64,000 nucleotides of DNA, taken from Acanthopleura granulata. Its lineage: Eukaryota; Mollusca; Polyplacophora; Chitonida; Chitonidae. The stretch lies in NCBI GenBank assembly GCA_016165875.1, contig JABBOT010000080.1, positions 46,892,032-46,956,031 of the forward strand, written 5' to 3'. This document shows positions 1-13,600 of the stretch, one piece after another (positions within the stretch are counted from its first letter, which is position 1; every line of letters starts with the position of its first letter). Position numbers and translations under genes: made by a program. The notes beneath the pieces are model-generated. The model saw only the letters and a program-made list of their open reading frames with translations, did not search any database and had not been told where the DNA came from.

Positions 1-1290
1 TGTGTGAAGAGTGTTCTAATATACATCTTTAGATGTGTGCAGTTGCCCACAAAGCGTCCCATATTCTGGAGAAACTACGTTACGTGTCATGTATATCCTA
101 TGATAAAGGCCAACAAAACTTTAAAAAACTTTAATGAAATTTCCAAGCAAATGGAATATAGAGTCGACTGTGAAGAACCTATCCCTGACATGGGCAAATT
201 CTACACAGCCAAGAAGGATATGTTTGATGCCGTATTGGGCATCACATCCAACATACTCACAAGCAACAACCCAAGATAAAATCGTGTGTTAGACGAGAAA
301 GCCCAATATGATACCTCGTTAAAACAACCTGGTATGTCTGCTAGACATACCATGAGTATAAGAATTATAGCCAGGACAGGGTGAATAGCATGCAGTTTGT
401 CATGGACCTGCAAGTCCCATTCACCCTGCCAAAAGGGGGCCAATATACTTAAGAATATTAGATTTAAAGTCAGTATATGGGATTTTGCCCCGAGATATAG
501 GTTTATATACCGCAGCTTTCACTTCCCAGTCTAGGACTGTGTTTCTGTGGATACCAATATGACTTGGTATCCAATACAACACAATATCTTTACCGCTTTT
601 AATTAGTTTCCTATGTTTGACTGGTATTCCTAGTATTAAGAGAGTTTTAATTTATTACTTCCTGTTGCCAAAAGGCAGGAGAGAGCGAGTCACTACACAT
701 CACTGCCTTCTGGGCACACCCAGAGGAAACATGTGATGAGGCCAGAAGTACAGCCCTGGCAATGGCAGAAAAGATAGAAGATGACAATGGAAGACAAAGA
801 GAAATGATTCGCTGTTCTAAGACAGCCACAGCTGCAACCCTGTCCCCATTCTTTGACCCATCAACATATATAAATTCATAATTCGGACAATTAGCTTTTA
901 TTTCCCAAATACGAAGATCAAATGAAGGGATCTTGTTAGGACATTTATTATATTTATCTACATATGATGGATTCAAAACACAGCCACAGACAGGGTTTAT
1001 TGGGTGAGCTTTAAGCTTTGAAGCATATTGAAGGCTAAATTTAAGACATCTGTTAACAAATGAAGGCTCATTAGCCTCTAAGTAATAAACATTCTACTGG
1101 TGAGGTTCTAAAGGCACCAAGGCTGAGCCTCAAGCCAGATCCAACATTTTAAGATATGATTTCCCCACGGAACCATAAATGATTGACCTATAGGCCAATT
1201 TAGACCTCACCAGAGAGCAATATAAATCAAGTAAAACTGATCAGTCAGCACCCCTATCAGTGCTAGACATGACCTTTATTATATGGAGAT
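1..1290 (-). mobile_element. Degenerate non-LTR retrotransposon (LINE), reverse transcriptase end plus RNase H, 5' and 3' truncated
   Basis: Read on the minus strand from about 1290 leftwards, fragments in shifting frames follow the order of a Jockey/I-type LINE polyprotein. The thumb end of reverse transcriptase comes first (around 1290-1000, with GAD-SVLLDLY and SLVRSKL-like pieces). An RNase H domain follows (976-647, with FIYVDGSKNG and a later CSDSLS). A C-terminal tail comes last (443-1, with WQGEWD, DKLHAIHPVL and KHILLGCVEFAHVRDRF-like pieces). One RNase H acidic residue appears lost: the usual SAE-A stretch reads SAIARAV. Frameshifts and stops make it inactive. It lies in an EXOC8 intron downstream of exon 12, in the same orientation as the gene. 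The clade is inferred from domain order, not from a search. Confidence 0.8.
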
Positions 1291-1365
1291 TCTAAGTACA
1301 TTCAGTTTTAAGCATTTTAATATGGAGTTAAACAAATAACTTACTACCAAATATCATCCCTGAAA

Positions 1366-1402
1366 ATTTAGCAGGCTAACCACCTTGGCCACATAGGCCC
1401 CC
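1366..1402 (-). mobile_element. Short SINE head fragment
   Basis: The plus strand reads GCTAACCACCTTGGCCACAT followed by AGGCCCCC. This matches the tRNA-like end of the common SINE seen in full at 31602 and 54838. Only about 37 bases are recognisable, so this is a fragment or a coincidence. Confidence 0.35.
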
Positions 1403-1648
1403 GTTTAATCATTTCGGACAAGTTTACAGTAACCGGATTATATTCAGACTAATTACTGGCATATATTAACGGCCAGCTAATCAGAAATCCTGACATGAGC
1501 CCTTAATATTTAATTGTATCACAAAAAGCAATTTTATAAAAGCCTCAACTGTAAAATTATTGCACAAATACTTTAATTTTTTTTTTTAACATAAACAATT
1601 GTTCACGGAAGTATTATTTTTTAACAAAGAATGTACAGATGATCAGAC

Positions 1649-4600
1649 CTTGTCACACTGCTGCCTTGCCAACTGGACACACTCTGCAATAGTAGACACA
1701 ATAGATTTTCCTCCAAAAACTTGACGAGAGAATATGCCCACAAAAGTCCGCAGTTCTTCACTTGACCACAGAACAAAAGCTGAAATGAAAAACGTTAGAG
1801 TTCACAGGAATGTTATCGAGGCTTCAAGTTGCATTGTGCTTATCTGTACATGTCACTGCTTCAATGATAATACATGTCCTAGACAAACAATGAATTATTA
1901 GGCGTGTGATGTGGCAAATCTGATATACACTTACTCAAGCAGTTCCAAATGTGCAAAGATCAATGCAACTGGAAACTGGAAAAAAAGGTTTGTGAACTGC
2001 GTATGCCATTCCCCTGGAAAGATTTTCAGGCTGGGTGGAGATTTTTATTCTGGAACAAGACTACTGCTATGATTATTGTATGTATTTCTAGTGGATAATG
2101 AATAGCTGCTAGAGCTATTGTCCTTATCAAACTAGAATCAACCACTGCTTTTAAAACTTGTGCTCTCAATCTTGGGGGAAAGCTCACGAGTCAAATCATC
2201 TCAACTAACACAAGAAAGTTAGCCCATTCCTGCCCTCTGAGAGCCAGCTAAAAGCAAGCAAAGCTGGAGTGAACACCTGTTCGGGTTCATGAATGGATGT
2301 GCATCTTCCCACATCAATGTCATAAATTTCCTTACATGTCCTAAATGAAGCAGCTGTAGTGTTTATGTAACACATAATGTAATGTTTATGTAACACATTA
2401 ACACTGCAATCTTCCATGTGCCCGAGTTTCAACCTTACACTGCTGCCTTAACCATGTAACAATCGTGGTGTTTATATCTGCATCAGAGTGACGTCTTTCC
2501 TGAATAACAACCATAGTGTTCATGTCTGGGTCAGAGTGACTTATACCTCAGTAACAGCCGCACTGTTCATGTCTGCATCAGAGCGACTTATACCTCAGTA
2601 ACAACTGTAGTGTTCATGTCTGCGTCAGAGTGACATACCTCAGTAACAGCCATAGTGTTCATGTCTGCATCAGACTGACTTATACCTCAGTAACAACTGT
2701 ACTGTTCATGTCTGCGTCAGAGTGACTTATACCTCAGTAACAGCCGTAATGTTCATGTCTGCGTCAGAGTGACATACCTCAGTAACAGCCGTAGTGTTCA
2801 TGTCTGCGTCAGAGTGACTTATACCTCAGTAACACACGTAGTGTTCATGTCTGCATCAGAGCGACATACCTCAGTAACAACTGTACTGTTCATGTCTGCG
2901 TCAGAGTGACTTATACCTTAGTAACAGCCATAGTGTTCATGTCTGCGTCAGAGCGACATACCTCAGTAACAACTGTACTATTCATGTCTGCATCAGAGTG
3001 ACATACCTCAGTAACAGCCATAGTGTTCATGTCTGCATCAGAGTGACATACCTCAGTAACAGCCATAGTGTTCATGTCTGCATCAGACTGACTTATACCT
3101 CAGTAACAGCCTTAGTGTTCATGTCTGGATCAGACTGACTTATACCTCAGTAACAACTGTACTGTTCATGTCTGCGTCAGACTGACTTATACCTCATTAA
3201 CACACGTAGTGTTCATGTCTGCATCAGACTGACTTATACCTCAGTAACAACTGTACTGTTCATGTCTCCATCAGAGTGACTTATACCTCAGTAACAACTG
3301 TACTGTTCATGTCTGCATCAGAGTGACTTATACCTAAGTAACAACCGTAGTGTTCATGTCTGTGTCAGAGTGACTTATACCTCAGTAACAATTGTACCCT
3401 TCATGCCTGTGTCAGAGTGACTTATACCTCAGTACCAGCCGTAGTGTTCATGTCTGCGTCAGAGTGACTTATACCTCAGTAACACCTGTACTGTTCATGT
3501 CTGTGTCAGAGTGACTTATACCTCAGTAACAACTGTACCCTTCATGCCTGTGTCAGAGTGACTTATACCTCAGTACCAGCCGTAGTGTTCATGTCTGTGT
3601 CAGAGTGACTTATACCTCAGTAACACCTGTACTGTTCATGTCTGTGTCAGAGTGACTTATACCTCAGTAACAACTGTACCCTTCATGCCTGTGTCAGAGT
3701 GACTTATACCTCAGTAACAACTGTACCCTTCATGCCTGTGTCAGAGTGACTTATACCTCAGTAACAACTGTACCCTTCATGTCTGCATCAGAGTGACTTA
3801 TACCTCAGTACCAGCCGTAGTGTTCATGTCTGCATCAGAGTAACTCATACCTGAGTAACAACCGTAGTGTTCTGGAAATGCTTTCCTAAACTCTCTGCCC
3901 GTTTCTTCAAGGCTCGTGAAAAATCCAGCACACAGCCTCTTGATGTACAGAGTTGTGGCCCCTTCAAACTTCAACTGTCGGATGTTGTACTTTATGATTG
4001 CACTTCTATTTTTCAGAAACAACTCACAAGCCTGAAAGACAGTGAAAGATATTTTTAAGTAAAATGTCGTTTATTTTGTGTCTTGAAGGTAATGACTTAA
4101 GATGACACCGAAACAAGTAAACATGTGCTTATATATTAACCAGGTAAGCATGCAAAAAGCATGAATTGGACAAGATGACATAATCATGACCTTGATGAAA
4201 TCTACATCCATCACCAACTGCATCTTTTAACATCACATTTTTTCTGACCATTGAGCTGCAGGTAAACTACAGTTTCTCCTGTGTCTGACAATGTACCTGT
4301 GCTGACTTGCCAAGTCGTATGAGCTGTAGCACTGCTCTGCGGGCCGCCCGGGGACCGCCTCGCAGTGACCTCTCTGGTGACACCTGTAACTCACTCCTCA
4401 GGCCCTCCGTGAGCTGCTTCACCCTGTGGTCTATCCTGGCTCTAACAGACAAAGGCAAAGGATGAACACAGTGAGGTCAAGCTTCATTCGCTGTTATCAT
4501 GTGTGACTCATAATGGTATACATGTACACTTTTCTTAACTTAGATGACTAACATAACGCCACCAAGACTTACTTTTGTCAGAAACAGATTTAAAACACTG

Positions 4601-7600
4601 CAACTCTCCGTCTGAAATCATTTTAATACTGTACATGCACGCAGAAAGTGTCTTACTGAAATTCTTTCACAGCTGGAGTACGGGGACAATCCTGGAGATA
4701 ATTATTCACTGAAAATAAGGAAGAAACATGGTTGTATTGTGTCAGTGTATAGGACTCAGTAATATTCTATTATTTGCTACATTGATGACCTCAATTCACA
4801 AATGTTTCCTTTCTTCAGCAGTGGTAACAGAAATGGTACCAATGTTTTTAAAGTGAAAGGCAGGGCATGCTGAAAGTTATGTTTGCCACAAAGGTTGGAC
4901 AATACAATATTTATTTCAGTAAAGCATTTTTTCCAACAGCTATTGCAACAGTGGAAACTGACATTTGATCGTGCTCCTTTAGCTAGAGTGAAACACAGCC
5001 ATTCTGCCTGGGTTGTGACATAACTGTTTATAGTGCAGGTCACTCCTGTCACCCGAGACTACTAGGGTAGCTGCTAGAGCAATGTTTGTAACTTAGGTAC
5101 ATATGTAAATTTATAACAAGAAATGATCGAGAAACTTCCTCCCGCCACAACACTATGGTCTGGAAATATGTGGTGGCATTGTTCACACATGTACTTGTTA
5201 TAAGTAGAACATATAACATTAAAACGTTATCCTGTCCGCATGTTATTACATGTTACAATGACAGTCGACTCAGGACATTTACGTCACAGCTTATAAACAG
5301 TTGATATCTCCTAGCTCTCTGATTGGTCAATCCCTCATAATCTCAAAAACATGGGCACCTTCAGATCCAGAGTCAGCAGCAAAATACTCCACACTTCAAA
5401 CATAGATATTTCACCAAAGAATTCATAGAAATTCAAACAGGTTTTTGCATTCAAGAGAAAATGGACAGTATCTCAGTCACGAGCCGTCTTTTACTCTAAC
5501 AAATTAATCGTTTTTCAATTTCGTGCTTCGTTCCTCACAAGAAAAAATGACCATATTGAATATGATTTAGCGAGCCAAAATAAAAAGCAACAGGGGAATT
5601 ATGATGTGACTGTTGTTTCATTCTAGTACAACACCAAACTCAAGAATTTTCCACTTATGCAGTGGCAGTTCAGAGGTGGAGGAAAAAGGTGAACACCCTT
5701 TTCAAGTCCCTGACTTTAATACAGAAAGGCTTCCACACAACATTATAAACGCCAGGCTGTGCAAATGGCCCTAAGAGTATCATTTACTGCTCACTGTTAT
5801 CTCACACACAAACACTACATAAAACATGGAAATAATTTATTTCTTTCATCACTTTCACATCAAAATCATTCATAATCAGTCAACACACACCTATCTCTAC
5901 TGTTTTCAATGTCTAAAAGCACACATGAACTTTCCTGTAACACAAACCTTTCTCCACCAGGTCGACGGATCCTTCAAAGTCCCGCTGTGCTATACACATG
6001 TCCAGGTCTTCTGGGAGTTCCTGCAACCAATCCACATTCAGCATATCCGTTTCCATGGCCATTAAGGCATCGCTTTCATCTCCGGAGTCAAACGCTGAAA
6101 CCACACAACACATTACATCACATCACATTACATTACATATTACCATTAACATTTCTAGACAAAATTACTCTCAAATATTAAACTGATAATCAAATGAACA
6201 TTAAGGCTTAAGTCAATAAAAGCAGAAAAGTACTTTTAGCACTTAAAAATGTTAACTGTGGATCACACTTGCTGACTTTTATTAAGTCCAAAGTAATGAT
6301 CTGCAATTCTTGCATGGGCCACTTGGTTTGATTTTCTGATAACTGCTATTATCAAGGCAATCATATTCATTGCAGTCAACTGGTTTACTGTTAATCCATA
6401 AATCTATATCACATTAGCTTGGGGTTTCACACAATACTTAATATGAACTCGTCACTAATACAACTGATCCTTTCAGCATATTAAGTTCTGGCGTATGCAC
6501 AGTTCCTTAGCACGGCAAAAACTGGCAACAACTGCCAAAACTAATCTTTGGTGATTTGTAATACGACTTTGCATCGTAAGAATGGTTCTGTCAACTGTGA
6601 TGTTACAATTGCAGCCGGTGTCATAGCGTGTCACAACAATGGTGTGATATCAATTGCATATAAAACTGAAAAGCATCATAGGCTTGGGTTGTGATACATC
6701 TTTATATAATATACATTTCTGTACATATTCCGAGTGAAGGATACTCAAGAAATAAGCAGCTCTAACTCTGATAAACCCAACCTGTAACTCACCAACCTCT
6801 ACCTAAGAAATAAACACTGGCAGATAAACCAAGTCACAGCTGAACCTCACTACTGTACCAACGTTTCCTTCTGGAACGTCTCGGATAATGCCGGTCTGCT
6901 AATTTACTGCAACCGGGAAAACTTACGATTTGAACGTTCTGGTGATGTTGGTGTTTTAGCCACTTCCTGTTGCTCTGGTAACCTTGACAGCGTATCTCTT
7001 CTCTGCTTATCCCTTGCCACTTTCCTCTTCTTGGTATCCTCCAAAATGTCCAGCCACTGTCTCTGTAAAATGCAAGAAAATTTTTGCAAGTTTTAAATTC
7101 AAGAGAATTTACCACCGGATGCATTACCTTGATCACACATTATTCAAGCTAAGTAAGTAAAACATGCCACACTTGAATATGTCATACAGCGGTTTCGAGT
7201 TGTGCATAATTGCCCATGAGCAGAACGCGTCATACGGTAGCCAACCAAAAGCACATGGCCGCTCATGTCTATCTCTTAATATTACAGACTACGTCAACAG
7301 CCAAGTGTAGAGCTCAGTTTTAATTTTTATTCTGCGTTTTTCACAGAGTTTTGCACTTGAAACAGCCCTAGAGCCTAGGCACACTCTCAAATGTCACACA
7401 GGCACATAAAATGCACTAAATGGGCTGACTTGTGTGTGACTGCCTACGGTTACAAGGCCTTCAATACAGCCACGAGTGTCTGTTTATGTACCAGCAAAGG
7501 AAGTCCGGTCATGCGTAGTGGAAAAAGCTATCTGGCTTATTGTCTGCATCAGACCTTCAGAAAGAACAGCTATCTTCACAGAGACGATCTCGGCATACAA

Positions 7601-10600
7601 ACATTTTGCAAGAGAAGAAAAGCCTATGTGTAAATAAACTATATTCATACATAGATTATTTACATACAGACGTTTCTTATTTTGAGGTCATACACATATC
7701 ATGCTTTGACTGACAAAACAAATGCACACGTATAGAATCCATACATAGCTCTGTTTTCATCAGTTACCTACATACCCATTGATTAATGTTGTCATTGGAT
7801 GGCATCTCTGTTACAAACAAACAAACTAGCCAGGGATGTTCTAAGGGTCATGTATAACATCAAAAGGTGGATGTCAGTCTGACAGTGACCATAAAAGTAT
7901 CAAAAATCAAAAAAACAAAATGGATGTCAAAATTACTGCTCAATCCTCTTTCTGACAATGTTTATTTTCCTAAACAACACTCCATTGACTATATAAAATG
8001 TTTTTTTGTGACAATACTGAAAACAAATATAATTTTCAAAATCAAGAAAAATGAAAAGACATTTCAGATAGAACAAAAAAGATAAACAGACACAATTGTT
8101 GGCATCAATCTTTTACGAAATAGGAGGAATGCAGCCATGGTTCAACCGGGCCCTATGAACCTATAATTAGTCAAGCTGTTTTGACATCATGTGACCAAAC
8201 AGATGTGCTGCAGGAGACATAAGAATACTTTTCACGTGACAGTTCATGTGCCTTTTCGGCAGCTTGGATCACCAGTACACGCGCTTGGGAATTCCCCCAG
8301 ATGATTCCCCTGTCTCAGGGATTCACAGACAGAACCCCTGACTCCTCCTACATCCCAAAACTGTTTCAGCTAGAGTCAAAGGCCCAAAGAAGTTATCAAT
8401 GGAATTACTGATGTAGAAATATGGGATCAAATTTAAGATCACTAGCTAATCACACATACAGCATAACCATGCCTTCATTGTAACTCAAAATTACTAAAAA
8501 CTGATGATTATCGCTTTGCTTTACACAGAATAGTATCACAATATGGCAGCCATTTTGAATGACGTCATTTTTACTGGATGTGATGGTTTACAAACTTGGC
8601 ATGCACTCATGTGATCATCCTGGGTACCTATGAAGAAGGTAGTTAGTTTGTTTGCAGCAGAGAAATGTCATCAAACCAAGTTTTCAGAACTTTTTCTTGG
8701 CTTTGTTGGCTAACTAATGCGACTAAATCTCATCCAAATAGAACAGGTAAGGCTGAAGTCCGTGGTTAGCTTAGAAATCATGTTTAGACAGTATATTCAG
8801 TTGAATGTAATGGATCTGGAACCCTGTTTTTCCTTAATGAACCAGTAACGGCATTATCAATGGTATAGACAAGCATATAACTCTGGCTCTTGTGACAACT
8901 CTCTCATATTATGTGGATTCTCACCCGAGATTTGGAGCTGTCGGCTTGGAACATCCTGTGGTGAGGGAACATGAGGATCTTGAAGGCGTTCTTTAGCGGT
9001 CCCACATCCCGTACGTTCACCACAGCCAGACTGTCCAGCTCATACAGGCCCTCAAACCTGTATCGCACGGGACCATGTCTGCAAACCAAACACACACCCA
9101 TAACATTCCCTGTCGGATGAACGGCATGCATACTTGCGCTAATTAATCCTTCCAGTGCGGATCCATTCTATCATATTTTTGCACATCTGCCACATTTACG
9201 AACCAGGTGACAATTTTCAGAGAACTTTGTAAACCTCCTTTCTCTTATGTATTTTTTATTATGACTTTGTCTACCCATTGAGGTAATATGAAAATGGTGA
9301 GACTGTTTAGACACCTTCTGCAAATGCTGCCACTCTGAGCTCCACTCACTTGATGTCCAGCCAGTTAGCGATCATCAGACTGTCATTCAGCAGGAAGGCG
9401 TGAACTCGCCTGCCCTGTGTGTAGTGTTCTGGATCCACCTCTATCAGGTCTCCATTGTGGATCAACTGGCGGCCTGGAACATCTGCTATCGTCTAAAACA
9501 CACATGCATGTGGCAAGAACAACATGTGAGATATGGATAAAACAGAAAACCTAACTGTACGAAGATTAGCTTGAACACAACTTTATGAGTTATCCTTTTG
9601 ATTACATGTGCACATCATAGGACGGCCAAATTTTGAAATCTTAACAAATGTTTATACTGTGATGTATCAAATTATGTTAAAAGCAAACATTGGCCATTTT
9701 AAAATATTTTAAATGTACAACTTACTGAGCATCCCTCTACTTTCTCCAATAAAAATGCCAAATTCCGACGAGTCTCCTCTTCTAAATTAACTGTTTCTTT
9801 CTCTTCCTTTGGGGCTTCCACTACAGCTGTAGAGAAAGTACATGATCAGGAATTAGACAAGAAAAATCTACAATTGATATATATAAATTTGGTCCAGTAC
9901 CAAGGAAATGGCTATTTTTTCAGAGACCATTAACATGACTACACTGCACTTCTACAAAATGTCAAGTTCAGGGGTAAATGTTTACATTTTTCTCATAACT
10001 TCATGACTGTTCACATTAAAGAAAGCACAGCAATCAAGTTTAACTGACCTAGAATGACCCATGTTGTGTATCCACAAAGTACATGCATTGTTTTATACAC
10101 ACACACCCTATTACATTAAGGGGAGGTAACTGAACCTTGATGACTCATTCCTCCAGTCTCTCTTACCTATGAAGTCGAGAGTTTGAATCCAATTCATACA
10201 GATTGGTGGTTGCTCTCCTTGCACTTTGTTCATTTTCTTTCACCCATAAACAGTACTGCTTTTAAACATATATTTCATGAGTACTGCTTCGGGTAAAAAC
10301 AACTTAATGATTCAAAGGACAATAAGCTTGACAATTAGACAAAAAAGGTTACACTGAACAAAGTATTACATCTGACACCATTATGGGCATGTCATGTTTG
10401 TATCACCACTATGGGCATGTCATGTTTGTATCATCATTATGGGCATGTCATGTTTGTATCACCATTATGGGCATGTCATGTTTGTATCACCATTATGGGC
10501 ATATCATGTTTGTATCACCATTATCATCATTATGGGCATGTCATGTTTGTATCACCATTATGGGCATGTCATGTTTGTATCACCATTATGGGCATGTCAT

Positions 10601-13600
10601 GTTTGTATCATCATTATGGGCATGTCATGTTTGTATCACCATTATGGGCATGTCATGTTTGTATCATCATTATGGGCATGTCATGTTTGTATCATCATTA
10701 TGGGCATGTCATGTTTGTATCATCATTATGGGCATGTCATGTTTGTATCACCATTATGGGCATGTCATGTTTGTATCACCATTATGGGCATGTCATGTTT
10801 GTTGTTTGTATCATCACTATGGGTATGTCATGTTTGTATCATCATTATGGGCATGTCATGTTTGTATCATCATTATGGGTATGTCATGTTTGTATCACCA
10901 CTATGGGCATGTCATGTTTGTATCATCACTATGGGCATGTCATGTTTGTATCATCATTATGGGCATGTCATGTTTGTATCACCACTATGCGCATGTCATG
11001 TTTGTATCATCATTATGGGCATGTCATGTTTGTATCATCATTATGGGCATGTCATGTTTGTATCACCATTATGGGCATGTCATGTTTGTATCACCATTAT
11101 GGGCATGTCATGTTTGTATCATCATTATGGGCATGTCATGTTTGTTGTTTGTATCATCACTATGGGTATGTCATGTTTGTATCATCATTATGGGCATGTC
11201 ATGTTTGTATCATCATTATGGGTATGTCATGTTTGTATCACCACTATGGGCATGTCATGTTTGTATCATCATTATGGGCATGTCATGTTTGTATCATCAT
11301 TATGGGCATGTCATGTTTGTATCATCATTATGGGCATGTCATGTTTGTATCACCATTATGGGCATGTCATGTTTGTATCACCATTATGGGCATGTCATGT
11401 TTGTTGTTTGTATCATCAATATGGGTATGTCATGTTTGTATCATCATTATGGGCATGTCATGTTTGTATCATCATTATGGGTATGTCATGTTTGTATCAT
11501 CATTATGGGCATGTCATGTTTGTATCACCACTATGGGCATGTCATGTTTGTATCACCATTATGGGCATGTCATGTTTGTATCACCACTATGGGCATGTCA
11601 TGTTTGTATCACCACTATGGGCATGTCATGTTTGTATCATCACTATGGGCATGTCATGTTTGTATCACCGTTATGGGCATGTCATGTTTGTATCACCGTT
11701 ATGCGCATGTCATGTTTGTATCACCGTTATGGGCATGTCATGTTTGTATCACCGTTATGGGCATGTCATGTTTGTATCACCGTTATGGGCATGTCATGTT
11801 TGTATCACCATTATGGGCATGTCATGTTTGTATCACCGTTATGGGCATGTCATGTTTGTATCACCACTATGCGCATGTCATGTTTGTATCACCGTTATGG
11901 GCATGTCATGTTTGTATCACCACTATGCGCATGTCATGTTTGTATCACCGTTATGGGCATGTCATGTTTGTATCACCACTATGCGCATGTCATGTTTGTA
12001 TCACCGTTATGGGCATGTCATGTTTGTATCACCACTATGCGCATGTCATGTTTGTATCACCGTTATGCGCATGTCATGTTTGTATGCGCATGTCATGTTT
12101 GTATCACCGTTATGGGCATGTCATGTTTGTATCACCACTATCGCATGTCATGTTTGTATCACCGTTATGGGCGTCATGTTTGTATCACCATTATGGGCAT
12201 GTCATGTCATGTATCACGTTATGGCCGTTATGGCATGTTTGTATCACCGTTATGGGCATGTCATGTTTGTATCACCACTATGCGCATGTCATGTTTGTAT
12301 CACCGTTATGGGCATGTCATGTTTTGTATCACCACTATCGGCATGTCATGTTTGTATCACCGTTATGGGCATGTCATGTTTGTATCACCGCTATCATGTC
12401 ATGTTTGTATCACCGTTATGGGCATGTCATGTTTGTATCACCGTTATGGGCATGTCATGTTTGTATCACCGTTATGGGCATGTCATGTTTGTATCACCGT
12501 TATGCGCATGTCATGTTTGTATCACCGTTATGGGCATGTCATGTTTGTATCACCACTATGGGCATGTCATGTTTGTATCACCGTTATGGGCATGTCATGT
12601 TTGTATCACCGTTATGGGCATGTCATGTTTGTATCACCGTTATGGGCATGTCATGTTTGTATCACCGTTATGGGCATGTCATGTTTGTATCACCATTATG
12701 CGCATGTCATGTTTGTATCACCGTTATGGGCATGTCATGTTTGTATCACCACTATGCGCATGTCATGTTTGTATCACCGTTATGGGCATGTCATGTTTGT
12801 ATCACCGCTATGGGCATGTCATGTTTGTATCACCGTTATGGGCATGTCATGTTTGTATCACCACTATGGCATGTCATGTTTGTATCACCGTTATGGGCAT
12901 GTCATGTTTGTATCACCACTATGCGCATGTCATGTTTGTATCACCGTTATGCGCATGTCATGTTTGTATCACCACTATGCGCATGTCATGTTTGTATCAC
13001 CGTCATGTTTGTATCACCATTACGGGCATGTCATGTTTGTATCATCATTACGGGCATGTCATGTTTGTATCACCACTACGGGCATGTCATGTTTGTATCA
13101 CCACTATGGGCATGTCATGTTTGTATCACCACTATGGGCATGTCATGTTTGTATCATCATTATGGGTATGTCATGTTTGTATCATCATTATGGGTATGTC
13201 ATGTTTGTATCACCGTTATGGGCATGTCATGTTTGTATCATCATTATGCGCATATCATGTTTGTATCACCGTTATGGGCATGTCATGTTTGTATCATCAT
13301 TATGCGCATGTCATGTGTGTATCACCATTATGGGCATGTCATGCTTGTATCATCACTATGCGCATGTCATGTTTGTATCACCATTATGCGCATGTCATGT
13401 TTGTATCACCATTATGGGCATGTCATGCTTGTAGTGTAGATCCACTGCACAACTACTGCATGTGTTTGGCTGCCAAAAGTGTGCAATGTAAACCCTCCTT
13501 TGAGATTTTACCCCAGAAACAATCTAAGTACATCACTGGTACCTTTATCACTGGTGAGAGACATTTCCATCATGGCTGTCATCCTACTCTTCTGGTCTGT

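Noticed and set aside
4267..9131. Isolated small minus-strand genes in this interval
   Set aside because: They are individual EXOC8 exons extended into intron sequence and join in phase to one gene model.
10377..13437. CRISPR array (28-bp direct repeats)
   Set aside because: There are no spacers: units are contiguous and variants are graded. The host is a eukaryote.
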